Shown piece by piece: positions 1 through 10,864 of a stretch of 64,000 nt of DNA. Every line of letters starts with the position of its first letter. Position 1 is the first letter of the stretch. This stretch comes from Tribonema minus (lineage: Eukaryota; Sar; Xanthophyceae; Tribonematales; Tribonemataceae). Both the position numbers and the translations under genes were made by a program. Location of the stretch: positions 180,091 through 244,090 of the forward strand of contig JAFCMP010000114.1 in the NCBI GenBank assembly GCA_017506865.1, given 5' to 3'. The notes beneath the pieces are model-generated. The model was given only the letters and a program-made list of their open reading frames with translations, did not search any database and had not been told where the DNA came from.

Positions 1-3000
1 GCACTGCACTACATGGCATAATGATTGCATATTCTTCATGCCATTGCCAGTGGTCTCTGTCCCCAGGCATCAAGAAAATGCGGAACAAGTTGAACAAATT
101 GAAACTCAACGTCATGATGATCTCGTCCGACTGCCCACAACTGTTACGGCTGGCCCAGTGGGAGCACTGCATGGCATGTGGCGAATGGCGCTGCAACACC
201 GTGACGCAGCTCGTGTGCCACAGTGCTGTTGCGGCGCGCGAGCTGCAGATGAGTTGGTTTATGAAGGACTCTGTTCAGGACTGGCCAGCTGCTGGCACTG
301 CGGGCTGGTGGTGGCTCACTGACACTTCAGGCTGACCCTACTAGTAATCATCATGGATGAGACATCCCTTGGCATGCGGTACAATGTTTCTCCCTGCATA
401 CCCACTGTGACAGCTCCATGAGAGGCGACATCACACATCCTTTCAAAGGAGGGCTGCCGCCGCTACATCATGTGTTCAGACCTGCTGCTGCACTGGCAAC
501 ACAGTAACTATAGTAATTGTTGATGCGGAAGAGTCAGACTCCGTCGCTCTGACTTTTAAGCTCAACTTAGAGCTTCAAATCGAATACTGGACCAGGTGCG
601 CTAGGCGCTCGCAGCCAGACCGAGTACTGTGCATCTTGCACCTGCCAGTGCACTGACTCAGAGTCCCGTTGATGGCATATGTGCTGATTGATTCAAAGAT
701 GTGACAAACTTCAAGAAGTTCAAGGATCCGATGAGTCACCTTGTCAATGAGGTAATTCAATCCAGGATCCGCCCCGCAGGCACTCAGGCTGTAGGCTGTC
801 ACTTAAATGTTAACGCAGCTTACAGCTTTGAGTATCTGACCAGTCGGACCATCAAATGATTCAAATGACTTTTATTAAGAGGTACCCTCTTAGCCCCGCA
901 CGAAGAAGGCGCGGCGCGCGCCCGCTCGCGCTCGCGGCTCGCCGATAAATGAGTTCGAACGCGCCATTTCACTCTTGGTACATTTGCCACCGCCGTCGAC
1001 GGGCTAGGCGCACCAGCAGCAGGCGCTCAGCGGGCCGCGAGGTCGACGTCGGCGGCACTTCACTTGACAATCAAACGGTAGGTTCAGAATCTGTGGACAA
1101 ATAATTTTAGGCTTATGCCTGCCAGTGGGGCCAGCCGGACGGAGCCGGGCGCCAGCTCAGCCCTCATCTCTCTCATGCCCGCCGTTCTTCTACCACGCCT
1201 CACGCTGGTTGTTCAACAGAGCACACTCGACGTTGCCAGGATGATTGACCCGGCGGTGAGTGGCTTTGAACCGATCATTATTGTGCTCACCATCGATAAT
1301 CAGATGCAGCCAGAAGCATCAGTGGACTCCAGGAGCATGGAGCATGCCGACTTGAATGGCTGGCACCATTCAGCGTCATCAACAGGCTCCCTGAGTGCTC
1401 GTGCTTATTCGAAGTTCATTACGCCGTCGGTCGACATTTCAATTTGAAAGTTACTTGAAGTGATTTACAACTTGAGACAGTGACTGTCACTGTTACACTT
1501 CTTGAATAATCATTTGTTAACATGTTTTGACTTAGTCTAGTACTGCGGTACGCATGGACTTGTATACGGTACTATGACAGTCACTTTTGTTATTCACGTT
1601 GTCCCCACACGCACGTCTCAGAGACAGGCTGCCTGAGGCTGCCCAGCCTGAGGCTTCAAGTTGAAGTTGAACCTTCACTCATGTCTATAGATCAGTAAGT
1701 TACTAATGCGACTGACTCAGAGTTTACTAGTAGTAGTTCGAGTTGAGCCTCACTGTCACAGAGTCTGCTGCAGCAGCAGCTGCTTCAGCTGCTGCTTCAC
1801 CGCTTCAGCAGCAGCTGCAACAGAAAATTTTTAATTGAAATTCTGACAGAATCTGATTCAGATGTTTGAACACAGAGTCACGGACACGCCGCCGGCGGTC
1901 AAGGTAACCCAGTTGGACGTGCAGCACCGCCGGCGGCGAGTGCCACTGACGGCCTCAGGCTCAGGCTCAGGCTGTTGCTGGGACATCACGGTCACCGTGA
2001 TACTGACTGTTGCTGCAGCAGCTGCAGTAACGTTACAATTACTAAGTAGTACTGTAGCTGTTACAGTATTGTTGTTACCGTACTACCATAACGGTAACCG
2101 ACTCAAACTTTAAGTACGGTACTACTACTAGTACTACTATAACTGTTACAGTAACTTACTAATAGTCTATAAGTTAGACTAGTAGTAACTTTGAAATGCC
2201 ATCAGTCAGGCCTGGCCTGCAGTGCCAGTGTTATTAACTGTGTCTCTAGTAAAACAACTGTTACACTTATTAATTCATTGATCACATGACTCCATCCGAT
2301 GTGACATCATAACTTCAAGTTAGACCCGACGGCGTGCTGCACTGTGACAGTAGGACGCCGTGAATCCAACTTGAAGCGCGAATTCTGAACTCAGCCAGAC
2401 TCTGCAAAGTTCTGTTACAGTACAGCGTGGCCGCCCTAGTTTTCCAAAAGTTTCACATGCGTGGCCAACTTCAAGTTGTTGAACACGCCGTCGTCACTCG
2501 CAGCGCTAGCGACCAGCGCAGGTACAGCCCTTCAGCACACCGCTCGTGGCACAGACTGTCAAGCAGTAGCCGCTCAGCTGTGGCTCGGTATCTAATAGTA
2601 ACCAATGGCATCGTGGCGCAGCACAGCCACTCTCGCGATGCCTGGGCGACGTGTTGAGTGACGCACGGCCAGCGACTCTCATCTGATTTACAAGCTGGCC
2701 CAGCGTTCTTCACGGCCCGTCAAAGGGCGCTGTGAATCCACTGGCATTTGCAATATGCCACAACACTCACGTGTTTGTCATCCGTATTAACGCAAAGCGC
2801 GCCAGGCTGCCAGTGAGCGCAGAACGGCCCTTGGACAAATTGAAGTTCAATGAAATGTTGTCAGTGAAGGTGTTGCCAAGTCTCAGAGTCTTGTCAAGAG
2901 GAAGTTCAACTGCAAGTGCTGTTGTACTACTTGTACTGCTAATAGTCTGCTAGTAGCACGTACCAGTCACTGCAACTTGAATGATTGATCGAATCTTCCA

Positions 3001-3383
3001 TGTCCAACTTGAACCTTGAGTTGAAGTTTATCATGAAGTATTACAACCGTTTACATTGTCATCATGATACAGGCACTCACAAACATGGCGTCGTTCACTG
3101 TCACACTATCACACCGTGACGGTGCGCGCACTGCCAGGCTGAAGTGACCGAGCAGGATTTACCAGTCACTGTGGTGCTGCCGGTCCGGGATCGCGAAACG
3201 CGGAAGACCGCCAACTTGAAGTTGGAAATGGGTGACAACTTGAATCAACAACTCATTATTGAGGACGTCACGCATCATACTACGGTCACCACGGTGCTCC
3301 ATCATGAAGATCACATCATCAACGGCCACCGTGACCGCACCGAGTGAGTCAGCCTGGCAAAGTGCTTCTGGTTAGATTTCTGA

Positions 3384-3418
3384 ATCTGATTCTGAATCAG
3401 TCTGATTCAGAATCAGAT
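3384..3418. repeat. 35-bp perfect palindrome (17-bp arms, 1-bp spacer)
   Basis: The left arm ATCTGATTCTGAATCAG (3384-3400) is the exact reverse complement of 3402-3418, with a single T between them. It sits in gene-free sequence rich in related ATTCAGA words. It could extrude as a cruciform; no function is inferred. Confidence 0.9.
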
Positions 3419-4889
3419 GACAACTTATTTAAAACTTCAATTTGGACATGATGCAGCGAACTATTCCAAACTTCAAGTTTAACAATGATTATCGTGGCAC
3501 TGCGTTTTCTGCTAAATTTAAAATAAATTTAAAATGCAATCATCAAGGACCACTGGCAAAATTTATGCCACAGAAGTGACCACAGTAACTAATAGACTGA
3601 GTATGTTACAGTACCATCTCAGAGTCTGACTCAGTGACACTGTGAAAGTGATTTGAAGCCCTCAGGCTGGGCCTGGCCGTTGGCCTTGCCCAGTGGCATC
3701 GGCGGGGGACAATTTGTCAATTTTTTATGGTATCTGGGCCAACACAGCCCGAGCTTGTCACTGACAAGCTCGCTCCTCACACACAGTGAGGAGCGTGCTA
3801 CTATCATAATGAATCATGACGATCTATCCATTTGGCAAGTTTCAACTCGTCAACTGATAATCTGAACAACTCCAAGGCAGTGAGTCTGATTGTCAGTTTG
3901 TAACATAGAAATTACTATAATAATAGATCCACTTTGAAATTCCAGTATTTGAATCCCAGGGCCTGAGGAATTCGCCAGGTCGTCACATCACTGCTGCAGT
4001 CACTGTGCTGGCACTGCAGCTGCAGCGCAGTGCAGCTGGTGCTGTGGTTCACAGCAGCTGGCGCTGCTGCGATTCGGACTTCGGAACGGTTAACAATTTA
4101 CCCTTCAATAATTTTACTAACTTTTTTCAATGGGCTAACTTACTAAAGCCTTCTGCTTTCAGTCTGTCAGTGAGATGAGAATATGTTTATCATATTATCT
4201 ATTGTACACAAAACATAGATCATGGCTTGCCTGCCAGCAGCTTGAGAGGGCCTACCGCCAGCACCTCCTGTCAGTGACTCATAATTCACTGGCAAACTCA
4301 GCTTCAAGTTTTTGCTTGTCCAATTAAAGGGACGTCGAAGACTAAAGAATGATTTTGTCCTACATGTACGTAGCCGTCCCACTTTCGTCACCTCGTCAAC
4401 AAAACGGTTGACAATCGTCACCGATGACGCTCTGTTGGAGCGACGGCTTCTGGAAGGCGTTATATCAACGCGTCATGACATACAGTGCCTGCACTGCAGG
4501 CCCAAATGCCATGTGCAGTCGCCGAAGGCGTCAACGCCTTGTCCTTCACTGGGACACGCCTTCGTGTAGGGCAATTTTGGCGTACACGTCTTACTGACGC
4601 CTCATTTTTATCTCGGCGAAAAATCATGTCAAAATTTTAGCGGAACGCATTATTAAGCATGGCGTCAAGAGGTGGGGAGCAATGTAGTCGGTAGCCATGT
4701 ATACGTATCGCTATGCGTATCTCTGCGTCCCGTATAGGCGAGTGATGCGAATTGAAAAACAACGGTTCTTGCAAATCTACCGAGGGGCGACTGTTATCGA
4801 GCGGTAGGGTTCAACAACGTCAGAACGCCATCAGAAACGCGTTAGAAGCACCACGGCAGGCCATATACAGCATGCGCATGCTAAAATAA

Positions 4890-5075
4890 GCCCAGACACG
4901 CGTTTCTGTTCGTTCATATGCGTTTTTGTATGCCGTCATATGCGTTTTCTATGCGTTCATCTGCGTTTTCTACACGCTCTGATGCGTTTTTAATACGTTT
5001 ATAAACACTTAATATACGTTACTGAACGCTTTCTATACGTACATAACGCGTTGTGTATACGTTCATATGCATCTT
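4890..5075. repeat. degenerate tandem array of GCGTTT/CGTTCATATGCG words
   Basis: About ten imperfect units of roughly 16-24 bases share the words ATATGCGTTTT, CTATGCGTTC and ATACGTT. Unit length drifts, so this is an old satellite-like array rather than a clean tandem repeat. It lies 3' of the helicase gene. Confidence 0.7.
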
Positions 5076-5389
5076 GAGTAGGCGAAAAAGGCGTTTTAGT
5101 CTTCATAGGCCATTTGGGATGCGAGTGATGCAAATTGGAAACAAGCGGTTCAGGTATGTGAATCAAGGGGGGGGCTGTTGCAATGTGTGCCGCATGCGTT
5201 CACGTAAATCAACAGTGCTCATCGCAGTCAGCAGCAAGGGTTCGGCTGTCGCCAGCTTGTTCCATGCCTGCGCCAAGTTAAGCAACTTGCGAACAACAGC
5301 AAAATAAATACAAATAAGACAAGAGGAGGAGCAAGTGATTATTTATATTTGTGGCAATGGCACATAAAATTGTCTATACTTGCGATGAC

Positions 5390-7819
5390 TTACTCGAGTG
5401 CAAGGTGACAGCCGTAAGGCATCTCATTCTTGACGTATTCAGCGAATCTGTGCTCCTCTGTATCAGGCTTCAATGTCCCATTTGCCTTCGCTTCCTTGTA
5501 CAGTATGGCATACTCGCCAAAGCGGTATCGAAACATTATCCACTCAAACGGAAAGGTATCCAGAGCAGACTTCTCATCAGGTGTCAGGGCTTTCCTTTTG
5601 CGCCAAATATATTGACACCATTGCCCAACATTGTGCCCATTGTACACTACATTGTACCGCGTAAAAGTAACACCCGCATCCACCGCGTTCTTGATGATAC
5701 GAACTTTCTCAGCAAAAGAGTCCAAGTATGGCGGCCACTCTACTGACTCTACTGACGCACATTTCAGCACAACTGTAGGCTCAGCGTCTGCATCGATCAC
5801 ACATTGTGGTTCATACACCAGATCTTCCGCACCTGCGTCCACCAGCTCTTGGATTTCACGGTCGGTAAGCTCATCCTTCAGCCATTTCGTTGTTTGTGTG
5901 CTGTACCACTCTCCTAGTTGACGGCCATTGTACGTGGACCCGTAGTCAAGCGCTTTGAAACCGTACCTGCCAATGAACTCAGCAAGCGAGTTCACCCACT
6001 GGTACCAGCCCCACAGAACCAGTGAGACGACACCAGGGCTGTTGATGCTATCTCTCACAATGCTGGCGGCCATTTCACGCGCTGCCCTTGTGGAAGCATC
6101 ATCTTTAGACCGCGCCGCCGCTGCAATGTTGGTGTTGGTGCAATAGATGGTGTGGGTGCGATTGATATAAGATTCAGGGCAAGCCCTGACCACCTCCTCA
6201 GGTGTGCAGAAGAAGGCAATCGTGCAGTGCGTTTTACCTCTGTAGAGTCTGTTGGCTCTACACGTCCTCTGCAACATAGTGGCAGCGTTGCCCACGCTTG
6301 AAATGGCCACACCATTAACCCTTGGAATATTCAGCGACTCGTTGAGTGTGTGTATGGAGACGATGCCGCGAAACTCGGTGTCAGGGCCTTCTGCAAACCA
6401 CCTGAATATCTTCTGCCGCTCAGGATCGGGTGTGTAAAGGGTGATAAGCCTGAACTCAGCCTTATAACAGAGATCGTCACAAAGCTCTCTCTGTATATGC
6501 TCACGCACCTGCTTTGCACCAGCTACAGTGTTCCAGTAGAGAAGCACACGTCTACAACCACTTATGGTGAACACAGAGGCCGCAAACTTCGCAAATAGCT
6601 CTGGCTGAGAGCCTGCATCTTCCACCTGGGCAAATGGTGTTGTGTCTACATAGCTTGGGAACCAGTGTTGTTGGGGCACGACGTAGCCTTTCTCTTCAGC
6701 TTCTGTAAGCAACATTGTGAATCTATACTCTGGGTCTATGTATCGTAGAAGGTCTTCATGAATGTACTGCCACATTCCAGACACCAAAACAGTGAGAAAA
6801 CTCCAGTGGTAAAGGTACTGGTCGAAGTTCATCACCTCTTGGTGATGGGCCTCATCGTAGAAGACAACAGTATTCTGACGCGTCATCCCCCCATGAACTT
6901 GGTCAACCACGATTTCCATGGATTTGAAAGTGCTCACATAGACGTGTGGCTTAGCCGGCGGCTCTAGCTCAAGTTCGAAAGCTGTGCTGCCATCCATGCT
7001 GATGAGGGTTGAAGTGATAGCTTCACCGAAGAAAGAAGCGACGGTCTCATACATCTGTGTGGTGGAGGACCTGTTAGGGCATGCGATAATGCCGTAGCGC
7101 ACACCCCGTTTGAACAGTTCACGCATGGCCAAACACATGATGAATGTTTTGCCCGTACCCGGAGGCAGGCCGATAACAGAGTTCGTGTGGCTCACGGTAT
7201 TGGAGAAGGCTTTCATGACGGTGTCCACGGCTGCGAGCTGGTAATCACGTGGGACCAAGTCGGCTATGGATGAAGTTGCAGCTGTTTCTGCAGTAGCCAT
7301 GTCAGTTTTGGTGAGGAGAAGCTGGGCCTCACTCATATTGATCACGTCAAAGTCAAAAGTCTCTCCCATATCGTGCACACTCCCTACAGCTGTTGCTGAG
7401 GTAGTGAGAAGATAGCTTTTGTCAAGCTTGCTCAGCTTCTTCGCCTTAGTAATTGCATGTATAAAGGTAGCGAGGTGTTGAGAATTGACGTCATGTGTGT
7501 AGTCCTTGACCTGTGTGAAGCCGTACCGAGTGATGTCATTGACAGGCTTGTACACAACTATGCCGTCAATGCCGTACTGATCTCCAGGAATCTTGCCACT
7601 GCGCCGGATGCGGTCCTGCCTGGCTTCACTGTAGGAGCTTATAGCACCGGACTCAACGAAGACCTTGAAGGGAATGGCATCGTAGTGATACGAGTGAAAG
7701 ATGGTGTCTACAAACCAGCCGATGATCTGGCAGGCAATGATTTCCATTTGATACCACTGCGGCGTTGGCTTGCGCTTTTTCGCGCTTGGCATGCATGATT
7801 GCTCTGCCAGCGCGCTCAT
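5390..7819 (-). CDS. Mrr-like nuclease / SF2 DEAH helicase with helicase-associated repeats
   Basis: A single intact 809-residue ORF with no intron. Residues about 55-120 resemble an Mrr-type PD-(D/E)XK nuclease: GID85G is followed by Q103-V-K105. An SF2 helicase core follows: PRDYQ at 190, Walker A GLPPGTGKT at 217-225, DEAH at 322-325, a motif V-like stretch near 490-506 and motif VI QRTCRANR at 517-524. The C-terminus (about 605-800) has two to three Trp-rich units with YNG..(L/V)G.W, like helicase-associated (HA) domains. The family normally couples ATP-driven DNA translocation with cleavage; similar fusions occur in phages, bacterial restriction systems and giant viruses. Activity here is inferred. 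The motif III position reads VSGMW rather than SAT, which is unusual. The start is the first ATG of the frame; the stop is TAA. No flanking gene within 0.9 kb suggests a partner. Confidence 0.85.
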   Translation of the reverse strand: MSALAEQSCMPSAKKRKPTPQWYQMEIIACQIIGWFVDTIFHSYHYDAIPFKVFVESGAISSYSEARQDRIRRSGKIPGDQYGIDGIVVYKPVNDITRYGFTQVKDYTHDVNSQHLATFIHAITKAKKLSKLDKSYLLTTSATAVGSVHDMGETFDFDVINMSEAQLLLTKTDMATAETAATSSIADLVPRDYQLAAVDTVMKAFSNTVSHTNSVIGLPPGTGKTFIMCLAMRELFKRGVRYGIIACPNRSSTTQMYETVASFFGEAITSTLISMDGSTAFELELEPPAKPHVYVSTFKSMEIVVDQVHGGMTRQNTVVFYDEAHHQEVMNFDQYLYHWSFLTVLVSGMWQYIHEDLLRYIDPEYRFTMLLTEAEEKGYVVPQQHWFPSYVDTTPFAQVEDAGSQPELFAKFAASVFTISGCRRVLLYWNTVAGAKQVREHIQRELCDDLCYKAEFRLITLYTPDPERQKIFRWFAEGPDTEFRGIVSIHTLNESLNIPRVNGVAISSVGNAATMLQRTCRANRLYRGKTHCTIAFFCTPEEVVRACPESYINRTHTIYCTNTNIAAAARSKDDASTRAAREMAASIVRDSINSPGVVSLVLWGWYQWVNSLAEFIGRYGFKALDYGSTYNGRQLGEWYSTQTTKWLKDELTDREIQELVDAGAEDLVYEPQCVIDADAEPTVVLKCASVESVEWPPYLDSFAEKVRIIKNAVDAGVTFTRYNVVYNGHNVGQWCQYIWRKRKALTPDEKSALDTFPFEWIMFRYRFGEYAILYKEAKANGTLKPDTEEHRFAEYVKNEMPYGCHLALE

Positions 7820-8129
7820 TGTATGCTACTAGTTGTGAGAAGGTACTGTTATACAGGGATGGTACATAAAAATTTCGCTGCATTTAACGCAGGCGTGGAC
7901 TTGAAGTCGTCTGCTCCTCGCGAGCATGCTATGCTGTGACATGGCAGCAAGCGAAGGCGGTAGCGCGACCTTTGTAGCCTTTGACTATGTTGAACATGGC
8001 TGGAGCGCGTAGCTGCAATTTCCACAATGTGTCACGAGGCCGGCGAGTTCGTCGACAGCGCGACGCTGGCTGATCAACCCCCACACTCTTGCAATACAGT
8101 CGATTGGTTCAAAAGAACCAATGGAGTGC

Positions 8130-8160
8130 AAATCGCTGCGCGATTTATAAGAGCGAAGCT
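8130..8160 (+). promoter_or_regulatory. TATA-plus-hairpin module, copy 1
   Basis: GATTTATAAG is followed immediately by AGAGC-GAA-GCTCT, a 5-bp stem with a GAA triloop, then TTGC. The same arrangement recurs at 47.66, 52.75, 63.09 and 63.12 kb. It lies about 600 bases upstream of the small two-exon gene starting at 8746. A promoter role is inferred from the TATA-like word only. Confidence 0.45.
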
Positions 8161-8534
8161 CTTGCATGGAAACACACAAGTCAGTTGAGCGCATTGGATC
8201 CATTGAGTCAATGCATACAGAGTGTTCCAGGAGCCGCATCCATGCAATAGACTCTATTTGTTCTCTGAACCAATTGTGTGTGTTGTGCGGTCACGCGCGC
8301 CATTTGTGCCCCTGTTGTGTGTAAGCCAATGTACCCGCACTCTCATATCACACGCAAATGTCGTTGGCACATTTAATGGGATCAGTTGTTTCACTACTGC
8401 ACAAGAATCAAGTGTACCAGTTGACATGCAGGCCTGCCTGAGCCAATGACATCACATCAACAGAGTAGGAGATCCAACACAGCGTCCTTCAACGACAAAC
8501 AGACACACACAAACATGTAGTTAAAGACACACAC

Positions 8535-8625
8535 TCGCTTCAATATGCGACTTTGTATTTTTCGCTTCAATATGCGACTTTTTATTTTCGCTTCAATTTG
8601 CGAATTTTTATTTTTCGCAACTTCA
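8535..8625 (+). repeat. tandem repeat of about 29 bp (CGCTTCAATATGCGACTTT)
   Basis: Three consecutive imperfect units carry the word TTCGCTTCAATATGCGACTT, followed by a decayed fourth. They lie immediately upstream of the two-exon gene at 8746. Confidence 0.8.
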
Positions 8626-8745
8626 ACTTCAATATTGGCAAGACTCCATAAAATTATGTTCACTCTATTTTGTGGAACCAGTCACTCACAGCACATCAGC
8701 AGCAGCAGGAGATCAGAATCAAGTTGAGAGGGGCGGAGCAGAATC

Positions 8746-9360
8746 ATGTCGGGCACTCAATCTGTGGACGAGGTGAGAGGTGAACGTGCTTGCTTGTCAA
8801 TACTTGGTGCTGCTGCTGCTGCTGATGCCGATGCTGCGTGCTGCTGCTGCTGCTGGTGAATGCACCATTGACTGACTGCCGCTAGCTGCAGTGCACCAAG
8901 CACTGACTGCCGCTAGCTGCAGGTACAACCCCAGCGGCAATGCACACGAGTACTGCGGCACGTGACCTGCTCCACGCGTAATTAACTCCCTTCATAAATT
9001 GTTGCCTGACCCCACTCCACTTGACAGATGCAGCAGCAGCTAGAGCAGGCTGGTTCTGCGTCGCAGGCCCAGGCGTTCCTGGAGAGTGCGTTGAGGGAGT
9101 TGCACACTTCTGCCGCTACCGCTAGAGCGAATTATGAGGCTAATCAAGTACTCAGTGCCGGGGATGCGCTTGCTCAAGATGCCACAGCTGTCGAGAATGC
9201 CGCAGTCGGCAGCCAGCTCGGCGCGTACCACCTCGGTATCCCGCATTGGGGTCAGTATAGCCAGCGCGATGCCAGTGCCAGCATACCGAGCAACCTCGGT
9301 ATCCCGCATTGGGGTCAGTATAGCCAGCGCAATGCCAGCATGCAGGGGGATATGCAGTAG
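8746..9360 (+). CDS. small two-exon Gln/Ala-rich protein, unknown function
   Basis: Exon 1 (8746-8772) encodes nine residues from ATG and ends at a GTGAGA donor. Exon 2 starts at 9028 after TTGACAG, in phase, and reaches a TAG at 9358-9360. The protein is a Gln/Ala-rich helix-like segment followed by two copies of the motif LGIPHWGQYSQR. I recognise no family. After the TAG the frame stays open for 30 codons to a second TAG at 9451. The sequence just after the first TAG (GGCTGGCTCTG) repeats the sequence after the Gln codon at 9046 (GGCTGGTTCTG), so the TAG sits where the first unit has CAG. Whether 9358 is the true end is therefore open. Confidence 0.5.
9231..9341 (+). repeat. 63-bp direct tandem duplication inside the two-exon gene
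   Basis: The sequence starting CCTCGGTATCCCGCATTGGG at 9231 recurs at 9294 with almost no change and encodes the repeated LGIPHWGQYSQR motif. The period of 63 keeps the reading frame. Confidence 0.9.
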
Positions 9361-9639
9361 GCTGGCTCTGGAGCGCAACTGCAGGCGGCCCAGTTCCTCT
9401 GGGCAGCTAGGACACACGCGGCGACAGAGCACACACAGCATCGCGTGATGTAGTACATACATTTCTCGTAAATGGAAACCAGTGATTCTGTCACGTGCAT
9501 GTGCTCAATGCTGTGCAGCATCAAGAGACTCCAGCGCATGCATTGTGTCCCGACACCAACCAGAATCAAATGTTTCTGAGTGACACTCGCATTTGCACAG
9601 GTGCACAGAGTGTCGGCACTTTGCATTGTTTTGCTTGCA

Positions 9640-9905
9640 TCAAATGTGTCAAGTGTGTCAAATGTGTCAAATGTGTCAACTGTGACAGGTGTGTCAAATG
9701 TGTCACATGTGTTTAGCGTGTTGTATGCATCCCACTTGCCACTTGTAGGCCTTGCGTGACGTGATGCCTGTGATGCCTTGCAGCATGCATGACATAATGG
9801 TGTCAATTGAGGCAATGGTGCTGAGCATGCACTTACGTCAGCACTTCAGCACTTGTGTCAATTGAAAGCACTTGTGTCAATTGAAAGCACTTGTGTCAAC
9901 TGAAA
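9640..9905 (+). repeat. tandem TGTCAAATG array and a 3-copy TTGTGTCAATTGAAAGCAC array
   Basis: From 9640 to 9716 a roughly 9-10 bp unit (AAATGTGTC) repeats about seven times. From about 9850 to 9905 a unit with CTTGTGTCAATTGAAAGCA is present three times. Both lie at the left edge of the segmental duplication. Confidence 0.8.
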
Positions 9906-10391
9906 GCACCGATTCTGTTGCATGAGATTGACTCAAAAAATTCATGCATTCAATGCACGACGTGTCGCCGACAGGCCATGTGTCCCGACACCGTCACTTC
10001 GCAACCAGCAAGAATCACATGTTTCAATCAACACTCAAGCTTGCCCAAGCACACCCTTGCTAGCCTACCAAGTCAACGACGTCACTTCATCAGTGTCAAT
10101 AGTGTCAATAGTGCCTGTGCGTTCATAGAAGCCTTGCAACATGCGTGATCAGTTTATTTTCTACATAGGCATGTAGCACAGTGTACCATGTACCAACACT
10201 ACGCTCGCGAACCATATTGCCTCGCTGTTGAGAGTGCTGCACCTGATCAACACTACTCAAGGGCAAAGACTTGCAGACTCGATGGCTTGCCAGTTCAGGG
10301 CAATGTTGCTGCCATTGCTCCAGAGGTTTTGGCTCCTAGACAAGTGCTTCACCTCAAGTCAATGGACGCAGCGCTGCGCCGCGCGCCTGTC
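9720..10391 (+). repeat. segmental duplication, copy 1 (partner 15670-16285)
   Basis: Sequence from the GTGACGTGATGC word near 9755 to the CGCTGCGCCGCGC word at about 10391 matches 15676-16285 with few substitutions and small indels. Both copies are on the same strand. They end abruptly at the same GC-rich word inside a reading frame and continue into unrelated sequence. Confidence 0.9.
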
Positions 10392-10538
10392 GTCAGCAGG
10401 CAGCGCAGCAGGCAGCGCAGCAGGCGGCCACGACATAGTGTATCAGTGCACTGCGCTTTCTGCAACCTCTTTTATGCACACAATTCAATTGCAACATTCT
10501 TTTCGTACAAGCGTATGCACACACGCTGTGTCATGTGA
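10188..10538 (+). pseudogene. truncated paralogue of the 16083 gene
   Basis: The ATG opens a frame whose first 65 or so residues (starting MYQHYAREPYCLAVESAA) match the gene at 16083 almost residue for residue. Homology stops at the shared word encoding LKSMDAALRRA. Beyond it the reading frame is Arg/Ser-rich and unlike the partner, ending at a TGA. The shared part has no recognisable domain. I read this as a copy whose 3' part was lost or replaced during duplication; a genuine chimeric gene is possible. Confidence 0.5.
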
Positions 10539-10864
10539 GTCAATGGTGGCTGTTGCTCTTGCATGTTTCACCAATGGTGACTTCCACACCTTGATGCATG
10601 TGAAGCCTTGTAGCATGTGTGTCATGTGCAAGTAGTGTGACCGTGGCAGTGTTGGATACAATAATTGGCTGCATGCTGACAGAAGTGGGCACAATGGTCA
10701 ATTTATCTGTTGTCGAGCCTCAGCCATGCTATTACTGAAACCACCAGCCCCTAGCATGTGATGGATACTAGCGTACTTCTTGGCCCCAACAGCCAGCCAA
10801 GTAGTCAGCCACTACCGATTCGTCTTGTCTGCCGTCTGGTGTCACACGACAGGATACCCTGCCC

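Larger units (their letters stand above)
1..5380. other. gene-free region with short repeated and palindromic words
   Basis: I find no convincing coding region here; all ORFs are short and without recognisable domains. The stretch to about 4.3 kb is built from recurring short words: AACTT-N-AAGTT inverted repeats (for example near 1655, 2470, 3010, 3210 and 3465), ACTCAGAGTC-like words, and GTACTAGTA-like words. From about 4.6 kb the texture changes to GCGTTT-rich sequence. The region ends just past the 3' end of the helicase gene. Confidence 0.6.

Noticed and set aside
1115..1447. 110-residue ORF in the left gene-free region
   Set aside because: No domain, no splice or promoter signal, and no paralogue; it may be coding but I cannot support it.
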